Source: Echinarachnius parma | Lineage: Eukaryota; Echinodermata; Echinoidea; Clypeasteroida; Echinarachniidae | Length of the DNA: 64,000 nucleotides | Direction of reading: 5' to 3' | NCBI GenBank assembly: GCA_037951105.1 | Contig: JBAMJV010007476.1 | Span: 81,854 to 145,853 of the forward strand | In this document: positions 51,311 through 62,925 of the stretch, one piece after another | How the letters are laid out: every line of letters starts with the position of its first letter | How positions within the stretch are numbered: position 1 is the stretch's first letter | Notes under the pieces: model-generated | Database searches by the model: none | The model's input: only the letters and a program-made list of their open reading frames with translations | What the model was told of the DNA's origin: nothing | Program-made: the position numbers and the translations under genes

Positions 51311-52373
51311 ATTCAACTATCCCTGTTTTGTTTGTTATCCCAAACAAAACTGTTAGATTTGGGAGATCTGCGGAAAAATTGGGCAAATGAATCAAACTAG
51401 AAATAGTAAAATTCAAATTCTGAACAGGGGTAGGCAATTTCGTCTAACCAAAGAAGAATGGAATGAGCGGCGGAAGAACGCGGACAAAAGAGAAGGAAAT
51501 AATCTAGAAGGAAGAGAGAACTGTTTAAATGATTGTTGGCATAGAGGGCAGTATGCTACTTATCATCATTGTCAACATCAACATCATAATATGTCCGTGG
51601 ATGCCGTTTCCGGATGTTGATTCTCTACAATGTTGCCAGTATACGAACAATATTATTTTTTTACCTGTCCATGGTTGTAGAAAACGGAGGACCAATGCAA
51701 GCTTGATAAATTGACTTGTCACCTTTCCTATCCTCTGTGAATGTGTGTATGAGTGTGATGTGTCCACTGCTATACATAAACTTGTAATCTTGTATATATA
51801 TATTTGTTTTAATGTCATTTAATCTTAATGTGTAATGTATAATTTACTGTAATGGGGCCTCACATACAAGCACATGCTGCTTCTCCGAGGTCCCGGCTAT
51901 TATTTATAAAATGTAAATTTGATTGTTAATTCTGTATTGTTTTATTTTGCCGAATAAACTTAACCTTGAAGTGCCCCTAGAGGCCTAGATCTAACCCCCT
52001 TCTCCCCCTCCCCACCCCCCCCTCCCCCCCCCCCCCCCTCGATCAGTCGCTTCGCTCGCTCGCTCGTATTGTCCCTGCGTAGAATCTTTAAATGACATTG
52101 TCCATAGGATGGCAGTATATTACATGTCCTTGGTATTTAAAGCGCATTTCTTAGGGGTTATTTTATATTTTTGAAGAGCAACTCGCATGAAACGACATGT
52201 CAATCAAATTCTCTGGGAAAGAAGACGTATATATCAACAGTATTTAAGCGTCGTGCAATTCTCTCAAAGAAAGTTTTGTTCCTGCAGTATAATAGTCTAA
52301 TCCTGCATCCTGCCCAACTCTTACTGTTACAATTTACTATGGGCAGGGACAAGTGCGGGCCCACTTAGCCAAC

Positions 52374-52917
52374 TTAAAGGGGTAGTTTAGTTTTGGTAGA
52401 GAGGGCGCTGCACATCACAATTTTTTTGTGAGGTAATGAAAAACTGAGTGTCGAATTTGCGAGAACATGCAATTTTAATGGCAGAATAAACTTTATTTGA
52501 TCAAAATCTGCCCAGAAACGGCTGAAATATCAATAAATATATCTGAACTAATAATTATTTGGGGCCCAAATAATTAAATTAATTTTTCAAAAAAATAAAA
52601 AAATGCTTGGACTTTTTCAGCAATTTTCAAAAGCCTTTTAAAATAGTTGTTGATGATCTTTCTATTTAATCATTATTTCAATAAAACATCTCATGCATAA
52701 TTTTGTATGAAAAATGGTTGAAACTAATGCCTTTTTAGAGAGCGCCCTCTTGAGTTTTAATGGCTCTTTTATAATGATAACGGGCTTTTTGCTTAGTCGT
52801 TTGTAATTTTGTATACCTTTCGAGCATGGTGGAGTTAAAACTATTGGTTTTATAATGTTACTGTCCATGTTTGGTTACTAAACTTGAGCCTTACCAAAAC
52901 TAAACTACTACGTTTAA
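52374..52917. mobile_element. TTAA-flanked MITE, family A, full copy
   Basis: TTAA at 52374-52377 and 52914-52917. Left end AGGGGTAGTTTAGTTTTGG, right end CCAAAACTAAACTACTACG. Confidence 0.85.
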
Positions 52918-52975
52918 TTGTAGTAAAAAGGAATGCCGTACAGAGTTATCCAAATTTTCCGGATTTGTTGCACAC

Positions 52976-53371
52976 CAGTGGTGTATTGCCGGGGGTAATG
53001 GGGGCACGTGACTGCAATAATTTGATTTAATCAAAACAACACCTAAGAGGGGATCGTTTCGTTTACACAATAAGGAAATACATAATAATGATAAATGATA
53101 ATAACGGTTATTTATTCAGCGCTGTCCCCGAGAGAATCATAGCGCTTTTCACTATTACTATTACCCTGCTCATTGGATACACCCTGCAATAATTCCTGCA
53201 CTCATAGTGCCCAATTTCCACTCCTTATGGGGTATTCCAACCAGTCGCCTGTTTGGCGTACTCATTATTGATATAGTCCCCATTCATACATGTGTCGAGA
53301 GCAGTAAATGTGGATAACTTGACTAGAGTGGGCCCCCAATAACAGGCGTGCCCTCCTACGCTTCACCACTG
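52976..53371. mobile_element. CAGTGGCG-family element with internal SINE-tail insertion
   Basis: CAGTGGTGTATTGCC at the left and CTACGCTTCACCACTG at the right. The 53085-53290 interior is an ATAACGGTTATTTATTCAGCGC SINE-tail repeat. Confidence 0.6.
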
Positions 53372-54114
53372 TTTCTCTTCTCCCTGTTCATATAACTATA
53401 CACTTTGTGTGTATTGTAGACTGGATTACATTTAAAAAGGTAGGCCTACCTTTATTTATAAATTCACGTATATACATTCACGTATACCAGTTTCAATTTT
53501 CAATGCTCATCTATGTCACTTTTCAATTAAACCATATATTTTTACTGCATAAAGAAATTTTAGTTTTGGCCCTGATTTTGGTCAGCAGAGGACTGTCTCT
53601 TAATTGTGGAACACAACGCCTGGCCCAGCGGCGTTGGGTTCGGCTAAGTGACCGTTCAAAGAAATTATCCAGCATTTGACGGGTTAATGGTCAGAGAGCA
53701 ACGGGTTATATACTTGTTATGTTTTGTGTTTTTGTTTTGTTTTACTTTTCTTCGTTTTTAGGCCCTTTTCTCATAGGAACGCGTGATATAGAGATCCACA
53801 ACATTATGTCAAGTTTAAAGTGCTGTTTAGCATCATCGTGGGGCACCACGCCGTCGGTAACGGTCTTGATGGCAACCATTTGCGCTGTTTACTGTGGAGG
53901 TAGGGATCAACTAGGGATTTCGTCTGGATTTGGTTGACTTCACATAACGGTGCACCACGCCGTCGGCGCAGGCATAATAGGTGAGCATTTCGTGCTGTGT
54001 ATTATGCCTATGGAAGAAGGGATTAACAAGGGATTATGACTGGACCTCGTTAACTACACGTTTCCCATAGACAGCACTTTTGAGAAAACCTAATAATGGG
54101 AGCATTTCCACATG

Positions 54115-54531
54115 TTAAAGGCATATATGCGTGGGTTATTAGACGCGTGGATCCATCTTGCGCCCTTTTACGCACGGTACGTAATCCACATTGGCTCAGT
54201 TATAAGTAGCGATCACAAACTGTCCCGCTTTCGAATACCCGAGTCAAAAATGCATTAAAAATAGTCGCGTTCGGAATGTTTGCGAGCGAAAATATCACGT
54301 AACACGCTTAACCGCAACCGACTTCAAAGTGCCGCCGTTTGATGGCTAGGTGATAGCGTGAGAAATTTGTTTGCTGCATGCAATTTCATAAGAAGGCCTT
54401 TGTTCAGATATTTCGAAGCACCTCTCTTCGATCGATCCAACATATATCTTGAGTTTACCTCGAGAGATTACGGTGGAGACGAGTTGGAATTTGCTGACTA
54501 CCCTTTATAACCCACGCATATATGCCTTTAA
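54115..54531. mobile_element. TTAA-flanked MITE, family E
   Basis: 409 bp between TTAA duplications. Ends AGGCATATATGCGTGGGTTAT and the inverted ATAACCCACGCATATATGCCT. Confidence 0.85.
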
Positions 54532-54589
54532 CAAATGGGAGTGTGGATTTTTTACTTTGTTAAGTCCAAAGTGTTGTAGCTATATATAG

Positions 54590-56056
54590 GGGAGGTCGGT
54601 GTGAGAAGCTAGGGTGAGCCTGATTGTATACACACAAATGGCGTGCGTGTTTGAGGGGCATCGAGCGTTCGTCACCCCACCGGTCCTCCCGCAATAATGA
54701 TGATGATGATGAAAGGTGCTCGCATCGGCACGAATGCAAACTCTCCTCTTCATGTCCTTTCGGACGGGCGAAGCCCCGGTAAGAAAGACAGAAAAGTTTG
54801 GTTGGGCGACTCTCGTGAGTCCTGAACGGGTTGGTTGGGCGACTCTCAAGAGCCCAGAATAATTTGTTAGTTCTCATCCTATGAAAATGAGGTTGATCGA
54901 AGGCACTGATCAATCGCACGGGCACGCAAGAAGACCCTCGAGCAAGCCTGTGCCTAGGCATGTCCTTGCGGCTAGGCGAAGCCCTGTGAAGAAAGACAGT
55001 TGAGGCTGTGGGGACTGAGGTACCCCGATATATAGAAGATTGGTTGGGCGACTCTCGTGAGTCCTGAACGATTCGTTGGGCGACTCTCGTGAGTCTTGAA
55101 AGAATCGGTAGGGCAATAATGATGATGATAATGAAAGGTGCTCGCATCGGTTCACCCTCGCATCGGCACGAATGCAAACTTTCCTCTTCTGGTCCTTTCG
55201 GACGGGCGAAGCCCCGGTAAGAAAGACAGAAAGGGGCTAATTGGTTGGGCGACTCTCCCGAGTCCAGAATTATTTGTTGGTTCTCTCCAAACAATTGGGA
55301 CACGATATACTGCTCTGATCCTTGCACGGGCACTGCCGCAAGAAGACCCTCAAGCAAGCCAGCGCCTCTCCACGGCTGGTCCTTGCGGCCAGGCGATGGA
55401 TGCCCCGGAAAGAAAGACAGAAAAGGGCTGAAGTGACCGAGGTAACCCGATAGTTGGGCGACTCTCTCGTGAGTCCATAATTATTGTTGGTTTATTGTTC
55501 CCCCAAAATTGGGACGATCTAAGGCACTGATCCTCGCACGGGCACGCAAGAAGACCCTCGAGCAAGCCTGCGCTCTCCTCGCCAGGTCCTTGTGGCCAGG
55601 CGATGGAAGCCCGGACAGAAATAAAGAGGCTGAGGGGACCGAGGTGCCACGATTAAAGATTGGTTGGGCGACTCTCGTGAGTCCTGAACGGATTGGTTGG
55701 GCGACTCTCAAGAGCCCAGAATGATTTGTTGGTTCTCATCCTATGAAAGTGAGGTTGATCGAAGGCACTTATCAATCGCACGGGCACGCAAGAAGACCCT
55801 CTAGCAAGCCTGTGCCTAGGCATGTCCTTGCGGCTAGGCGAAGCCCTGTGAAGAAAGACAGTTGAGGCTGTGGGGACTTGAGGTACCCCGATAGAAGATT
55901 GGTTGGGCGACTCTCGCGAGTCCTGAACGATTGGTTGGGCGACTCTCGTGAGTCTTGCAAGATCGGTAGGGCGGCTCCCGTGAGTCTCGTACGATTGCTT
56001 GTGCGGATGCTGTGAGTCTTGAACGATTAATGTTATTTGGTGTCTCTCGGGAGTTG
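54590..56056. repeat. GC-rich hairpin satellite
   Basis: Interleaved repeats of three blocks. One is a ~32-bp unit GGTTGGGCGACTCTCGTGAG-TCCTGAACG (about ten copies, four in tandem at 55896-56030). One is a ~90-bp block with GCACGGGCACGCAAGAAGAC and GTCCTTGCGGC (54915, 55321, 55534, 55775). One is a ~100-bp block with GGTGCTCGCATCGGCACGAA and GGGCGAAGCCCCGGTAAGAA (54715, 55137). The 32-bp unit folds as GACTC-TCGT-GAGTC. Minus-strand open frames of up to 265 residues repeat with the DNA and look non-genic. Confidence 0.8.
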
Positions 56057-56652
56057 CTGAATCTCTTGGGGGAGCTCCCCTCCGAGATACACCGAGCCTG
56101 GGGGCTCGCTGGATCTCTCGGGGGAGCTCCCCTCCGAGATACACCGAGCCTGGGGGCTCGCTGGATCTCTCGGGGGAGCTCCCCTCCGAGATACACCGAG
56201 CCTGGGGGCTCGCTGGATCTCTCGGGGGAGCTCCCCTCCGAGATACACCGAGCCTGGGGGCTCGCTGGATCTCTCGGGGGAGCTCCCCTCCGAGATACAC
56301 CGAGCCTGGGGGCTCGCTGGATCTCTCGGGGGAGCTCCCCTCCGAGATACACCGAGCCTGGGGGCTCGCTGGATCTCTCGGGGGAGCTCCCCTCCGAGAT
56401 ACACCGGGCCTGGGGGCTCGCTGGATCTCTCGGGGGAGCTCCCCTCCGAGATACACCGGGCCTGGGGGCTCGCTGGATCTCTCGGGGGAGCTCCCCTCCG
56501 AGATACACCGAGCCTGGGGGCTCGCTGGATCTCTCGGGGGAGCTCCCCTCCGAGATACACCGAGCCTGGGGGCTCGCTGGATCTCTCGGGGGAGCTCCCC
56601 TCCGAGATACACCGAGCCTGGGGGCTCGCTGGATCTCTCGGGGGAGCTCCCC
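56057..56652. repeat. 52-bp minisatellite, ~11.4 copies
   Basis: GGATCTCTCG starts a unit at 56111, 56163, 56215 and every 52 bp to 56631. Units are nearly identical (one A/G variant in the copies near 56405 and 56457). Each contains GGGGAGCTCCCC and CGAGCC...GGCTCG, with GAGAT...ATCTC outside. Because 52 is not a multiple of three, the open frames cycle through all frames every three units. Confidence 0.95.
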
Positions 56653-57080
56653 AACTGATGAATATTTCAGCTGTTTCTGAACCGATTTTGACCAAATAAC
56701 GTTGATTCAGTCAAAATTGTGAGCTCTTTCAAATTTTACTCTCAGTTTTCATTAACCCACCTTTTTTTTCTTGAAGCGCCCTCTATGCCAAAACTGAAGG
56801 GTCAAATTTTTGACTGGGAGGGGAGCTCCCCCAAGAGATTCAGCGAGCCCCCAGGCTCGGTGTATCTCGGAGGGGAGCTCCCCCAAGAGACTCGCTGAAT
56901 CTCTTGGGGGAGCTCCCCAACTGATGAATATTTCAGCTGTTTCTGAACCGATTTTGACCAAATAACGTTGATTCAGTCAAAATTGTGAGCTCTTTCAAAT
57001 TTTACTCTCAGTTTTCATTAACCCACCTTTTTTTCTTGAAGCGCCCTCTATGTCAAAACTGAAGGGTCAAATTTTTCTTT
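56653..57080. repeat. Two tandem family A core fragments with minisatellite edges
   Basis: 56653-56815 and 56911-57078 are almost identical (AACTGATGAATATTTCAGCT ... GCGCCCTCTATG). They match the inverted interior of the family A MITE. The spacer 56816-56910 holds inverted pieces of the 52-bp unit. Confidence 0.8.
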
Positions 57081-57605
57081 TATAATGAGGAGTGATGAAA
57101 AGGCCGTTTACCCGCCCCAAGACCCTGTTTCTCACTTAGCTTGACAGCCCCAAGACCCCATTCCCCTCTCACCCTCTCTCTATAGGACCCCCGTTTTGCC
57201 GTTGGCTTGACCATGAACCATCCAACACTATTCACATCAATGGATCCGTCACAGGTACCCTCCTCGTGGGAATTCTGGACTGCTTGACCTTCATTTGCTG
57301 GCCACTATAATTGTGTAGGTCTTTATAATACATAGTTACTCCAGAGAGCTCGTGGGAACTAAGGGGATGACCTATGATATCTGGTTACTCTTTGATGATG
57401 TGGTGTCTCGTGCATTCACACAAACACACGCCCAAATTTCCTATGTAAGATCAGGGAGGTGGTTAGACTCCCATTTCCCTGGTAAGATCGAGAGAAGGTA
57501 GACAAAACCCCCCAGAAGTTCAAGTTCAAGTTCAAAGTTCAAGTTCAATATAACATTTATTTCCAAATACTTGGTAGCCTACTTGGTACTTGGTACTTGG
57601 TACTT

Positions 57606-58660
57606 AGTAGTTTAATCCTCCAAAACACTCCATAGGAGTTTTAACTGGAGGTGGGTCCGAGAGAGTGGTTAGCCCCTAAAGACAGAAGGGTCCTTAGCAA
57701 GCGCATTCTGGAATGTATGAAGTGAGGGCTGGTTTACTGTAGATTGAGTGGTTGGTTAATTGTACGGACGAAAAATGAGTGCGAACGCCTCAGAGTTTGT
57801 GTGTTGCTGTTGGTACTGTAGAGAATGGCCCCTTCAATAACATACATTGCGTAATTTGAAACAATATAATTGGAGGTGAACATCTCTGAAAGCACAGCTT
57901 GAAACGAGAGCACCTATTTAAAAAAGATTATAATAAACCGTATAGGTAAAAACTGGGTAACAGACAAAACATCACAAAACATTCTGCTACCACCCCCTCG
58001 GCTATTAAAGGGGTATTCCGGCCTGATAAAACCATTCGTTATTTGAATAAGCAGAATAAGAGGCATAATTAGTGAAAATTTGATCAAAATCAGACAAGAA
58101 ACACGGGAGTTATACCTATTTGAACATCAGTAGTAATGAGCGATCGTTTCAAAATTGCCGCCATATGCAACATCATTGACGAGCAACTCGCCATGGCTTT
58201 AGTACATGAAAAATACACTTATTTCTCATTTTCGTTGCTAAAAATTAATTTTTCTCTGCTTGTTTTCACGAATTCATAGAAGAATATCGATGGGCCAACC
58301 TCTTTGGAATTTGTAAGCTCTTAAATTTGCTTTGTTATTAAGAAAATTTAAATTTTGTAAAATTTCCATGTAGAAGTCAAAATGGCTGCAGCTCGCAAGT
58401 GACGTCACGATCGATAGCAATTGCGAACGATACTAAAAATCGGAGCAAAGTTCATCCTGTCATAACTTTTGTATTGCTCTACCGTTTTGGCTCAGATTTT
58501 CGATCATGATTCTTCATATTCACTTCATTTTATAGCAAACATCACATTTCTGGGGTAGCATTCCCCTTTAAGTAGGTCACTTTCAGATAAAACACATTCT
58601 GTACATAGACCACGTGCCTGAAATCCATGTTCCGTCATAGTACAGACAAAACAAAAAAAA
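57606..58660. repeat. Direct duplication, copy 1 (with MITE)
   Basis: 57606-57999 plus 58585-58660 match 58661-59139 at high identity. The intervening part contains the family D element. Confidence 0.85.
58005..58571. mobile_element. TTAA-flanked MITE, family D
   Basis: 559 bp between TTAA duplications. Left end AGGGGTATTCCGGCC, right end GGGGTAGCATTCCCCT. Confidence 0.8.
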
Positions 58661-59139
58661 AGTAGTTTAATCCTCCAAAACACTCCATAGGAGTTTTAAC
58701 TGGAGGTGGGTCCGAGAGAGTGGTTAGCCCCTAAAGACAGAAGGGTCCTTAGCAAGCGCATTCTGGAATGTATGAAGTGAGGGCTGGTTTACTGTAGATT
58801 GAGTGGTTGGTTAATTGTACGGACGAAAAAATGAATTTGCGAACGCCTCAGAGTTTGTGTGTTGCTGTTGGTACTGTAGAGAATGGCCCCTTCAATAACA
58901 TACATTGCGTAATTTGAAACAATATAATTGGAGGTGAACATCTCTGAAAGCACAGCTTGAAACGAGAGCACCTATTTAAAAAAGATTATAATAAACCGTA
59001 TAGGTAAAAAACTGGGTAACAGACAAAACATCACAAAACATTCTGCTACCACCCCAGATAAAACACATTCTGTACATAGACCACGTGCCTGAAATCCATG
59101 TTTCCGTCATAGTACAGACAAAACAAAAAAAAATCGAAC
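58661..59139. repeat. Direct duplication, copy 2 (without MITE)
   Basis: Begins AGTAGTTTAATCCTCCAAAA as in copy 1. ACCACCCC joins directly to AGATAAAACACATTC, where copy 1 has about 590 extra bases. Confidence 0.85.
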
Positions 59140-59917
59140 ATTATCGATTTTGGTATGATTGTGATGAAAGGTTGGGCAGCTCCGATCCCAGCTAGCTCTA
59201 TATAAATGTGTCGATTTCGATACCTAATTATGAAATCAGTGTTTGCGAACGTAAAATGTCCGTTGTTGTTGTTGTTGTTTAATGTTTATTGGCGGTTCAT
59301 TCAATTTGAATATTTTCGCCAAAAACTAAATATTATTTCATTCTTCTCATTTATTTTCTTTATTTTAATATTGTTATTATTATTATTATATACATATGTA
59401 TATATTTTTTTGAAGTGCATATAAACGTTTTCAGACCATCAATAAACAAAACCAAAACTAAAGGCATCATCGGCATGTCCGCGCCGTACAAATAATAGTC
59501 TTAATCCAGACATCCTTAATCTATTTTATTAGAGTAATTACCATCTGGGGTCTTTATATTGATATTAGATTGACTTCACACACTGTAAATATTATAAAAG
59601 GTCAACATATATTGTTATATTATGATATTTTAATAAATATATATCTATTTTTAAATGTAAAAACACACTTTCCAACCACTAGATATATTGGGTCTGCGGA
59701 AAACATCAACTAAGACTAAATAGGGCATGTTGTAGTTGTTATTTGGAGAATGCAAGTTTCGCAAGGACTTGCGAATCAGCGCATCTTCGACTGACAAAAT
59801 CGTACATTTCCTGCCCAAATCTTCATCTTTCGAGGCCATCGAATGGGCCTTTATTGAGTATAGTTGCTGCCGTTCTGGTGGATAATAACTTTGGATCAAA
59901 TTTAAGTGGAAAATAAG

Positions 59918-60011
59918 ATGGCCGCCATGCGGAGGAGTGGGCGACTTTGGTTGGTCTTGTGCAACATCTGTCTGGCGTGTTTACATCACCTCTCTTCCCC
60001 CGGAGCTACGG
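59918..60011 (+). CDS. First coding exon of a secreted or membrane protein (partial gene)
   Basis: ATG at 59918 in the context AAGATGGCCGCCATGC; a second in-frame ATG at 59927 has a strong GCCGCC context. It encodes 31 residues: MAAMRRSGRL, then a hydrophobic core LWLVLCNICLACL and a polar end HHLSSPGAT, a typical signal peptide. The exon ends at GGTAAGC (phase 1). No later exon is recognised, so the mature protein and the gene identity are unknown. Downstream sequence to 64000 would be intron. An alternative is a short spurious frame, but the strand, Kozak context and donor all fit. Confidence 0.55.
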
Positions 60012-60097
60012 GTAAGCTCGCGTTTAGTGGTGGGGTGTGATGCGTGCAGTGCTGTGTGGTAGACTGTTTGCATTGCAGATCTATGCGGGATGTAACT

Positions 60098-60643
60098 GTA
60101 GAAGGTCCAGCTAATACTGCCCCCGAATTATATATTTTATGTGCACGATAATTGTGCTTAAAATGATACATATATGATACGGTTCTTACCACCGATTAGA
60201 GCACAAATATGTGATACAACTTTGGGGTGGATAAAAATGATGATTTTTCACTCCATTCCGCATCAAAATGAGTGATTTATGCACCTCCTCGACTTCTCTC
60301 CGTGTTGTATCGCAACTTCTGAACGATCGATGACCGTACAATCACTAAACTCGCGTGTCAGATCTGCTGTCTATTCGGCGGGCGACGTACTTGAATGGAG
60401 ACCGAAGCGCGATCATCGATCATTCAGAAGTCGCGATACAACACGGAGAGAAATCAGGAGGTGCATAAATCACTCACTTTGATGGAATGGAGCGAAAAAT
60501 CATCATTTTTATCCACCCCAAAGTTGTATCACATATTTGTGCGCTAATCGGTGGTAAGTACCGTATCATAATGTATCATTTTAAGCACAATTATTGTGCA
60601 CATAAAATATATAATTCGGAGGCAGTATTAGCTGGACCTAGAA
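60098..60643. mobile_element. ~540-bp palindromic foldback element
   Basis: Left arm from GAAGGTCCAGCTAATACTGC (60101), right arm ending GCAGTATTAGCTGGACCT. The arms are about 240 bp each and nearly perfect, with a ~70-bp loop. TATGCGGGATG flanks it at about 60081 and 60675, a possible target duplication. Confidence 0.85.
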
Positions 60644-60668
60644 CGCCAGCGCTTCGCACTGGCGTTCT
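60641..60668. other. Perfect short hairpin
   Basis: AGAACGCCAG-CGCTTCGCA-CTGGCGTTCT directly after the palindrome. Rho-independent terminators are not expected here; probably part of the same insertion. Confidence 0.6.
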
Positions 60669-60905
60669 CTAGAGTTATGCGGGATGATGCATGATGCGTT
60701 GATGGTATGGTGTGCATTTTGCAGGCTTAAATTGTACAGAATCTGCTATAGTACGGTACTAGTAGAAATACAATACATGGGAGGGCAATGAATAATAGTG
60801 GTTTGGTGATTTTAAAAAACCTAGATAATATTAGATCGACAAATCTATCGATTTCATGGCCTTTTTGACATTATTGTTATTTTCACTGTCAGCATTCTAG
60901 CGATA

Positions 60906-61508
60906 GACGCTACCGATACACTCTGCCTTGATGGGCAAGAACACCCGTAAGTCCACAGTAAAAATGACTTACGGAAAATCAGTTGCATTCAAATACAAAA
61001 CACCACATTCTCACACTTTGAGCGACATTTGTAGCCCTATCAATACATTTAGGGCTACTATAATACTTTAACTCACAGATCTCGTGTGTCGCTATACATG
61101 TCATTCTATAATTACGGCGATTTGGGAGATTTTACAACGCTTTCCATCACTTTTCCTCGGGTATACATGATGTATAGCCCCACGGCAATGATACTTATCC
61201 TTTTGTTTGCTTCTAAATATAATCATCAAAAGCATTTTCTAAATACATGTACATGATCTTAAAATGTGAGTGCTTGATTGACATGGAAAATGAAATTAAT
61301 TAAATATTTTTGGTTAAATATCATTACATTTTGTTTCTATTAGTTTTTGAAATGTGACTGATTGATGGTGGAGAATTACAAGTACAAAGCTTTAATGAAT
61401 TCAATTTCCCTTTGTTTGCAAATCAAATTTGTATTTAATTTATCAGAATAGGAAGTGCCCCATTCCTTTTTAGTTACAGTGCCTAATGTAATGTAAACAT
61501 GTAATGTA
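60906..61508. other. No gene seen
   Basis: AT-rich, presumed intron of the 59918 gene; no repeat of note. Confidence 0.5.
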
Positions 61509-61887
61509 GGCCCGGATTCACAAAGCAGGTTTGTAGCACACATACTGTAGGTCCATTAGCATACCGTTATAGGAAGCGGCAGCTCCTATGTCCAGGGGTG
61601 GGTTTATCCATGGTCTACATCTATGGAGTGCCATTTGTAAACTGATGGAGAAAGAATGTAATCTCCTTACTTGTTAACAATGTTGATGGTACACATTTAC
61701 AAAATGCACCAAATAAATATTTGTCTTCTCACATGGTGAAATTTGCTGGTTAGCAAGCACTAACAGTCATATCATTAGAAATTATAAATTGTTTTACTTG
61801 TATACGAGCAGCACTCCATAGATGTAGACCATGGATAAACCATGGTTTGTACAAACCTGCTACAAACCTGCTTTGTGAATCCGGGCC
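61509..61887. mobile_element. MITE with GGCCCGGATTCACAAAG ends
   Basis: GGCCCGGATTCACAAAGCAG at the left and its inverse at the right. A second inverted pair inside is ATCCATGGTCTACATCTATG and its complement. Confidence 0.8.
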
Positions 61888-62738
61888 GTACTGTTTGAAG
61901 ATGGGCACTGTTATTTTTAGTACAAATGACCTTGCACCAATATTGTCTTCAATGCTGTGCCACCTGACTATTGAATTGAAGTGTCCGGGCTCTCCAAATT
62001 GTTTTCATAGCAATATCATGCATTCACAGTTACTTTCCTGTGATTGAATCAGATTTAATTGGAAGAAACTGATTGGAGACGTATGTTTTGATCATCCGTG
62101 TGCATGTTTGTAACTACAGTACGCTTCTTGTTCAGTTTTTGTAAGGTGAGGGGAACTTGCCACGATATACTGTAGCCTCCAAATACTTTTGATGGAATCA
62201 CTGGAAATGAGTTTGATGAAAAATAAGAACAGTTTATGGAATGCATGCTATTATAATTGAAAAGTAGCCCTGAAAATATACATACTGTGTAGTTTCCCTT
62301 GTTCTTATATTCCCTTACTTAATTTTGACGAGAATGGTTTTTGAGAAAGATGGGCATTCTACTAACAAAGAAGAGCAGTCAGTGAGTAAGGGCCTAGTAC
62401 ATTACTAATAAGGAGGAAAAACAAACAGAGGATGGTCCCCCATGACAGTAAATTGCCTACTGCGCAAGGCAACCGGCCAACAAACAGGGATTTAATGAAG
62501 GATACAGATGGCCGTGGTGGAGTGATAAACAAGGCAGTTGACATCATCTTCAGTCTGGTGATGTGATGTACATTACCACAACCGTTACATTGTGAATGGC
62601 CAGATAAAACCAGATTCATGAAGATTTTGTACAGTACTGAGTACATCATAAAGTTGTCTTTGACTAAGTGTCCATTTTGTGCTACAAAGTACAAAATGTA
62701 CATACTGCAGGGGGAAAAAATGAGGGTTGCTTTTCAAG

Positions 62739-62925
62739 ATTGCCTGCATGACTTTGTAGTTGGTACAGATGACAGGATTTTTCTAAAGAAGTGTCTCTAG
62801 AATCTGATCAATCAGATTTTTGCCTGCATGACTCTGTATTTTGTACAGATGACAAAAACACATATATTCATGGTAGGATTTTTCTAAAGAAGTGTGAACT
62901 AGAATCTGATCAATCAAATGTTGTA
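62739..62925. repeat. Tandem duplication (~80-100 bp)
   Basis: TTGCCTGCATGACT...GTACAGATGAC and GGATTTTTCTAAAGAAGTGT ... AGAATCTGATCAATCA occur twice in a row. Confidence 0.8.

Noticed and set aside
54560-55357. 265-residue minus-strand frame
   Set aside because: It runs through the GC-rich satellite and its peptide repeats follow DNA repeats; other frames over the same DNA are equally open.
55653-56695. Overlapping minus- and plus-strand frames of 220-333 residues (SSPERSSEPPG-type repeats)
   Set aside because: They are translations of the 52-bp minisatellite in several frames on both strands. No single frame is favoured and no splice or promoter context supports a gene.
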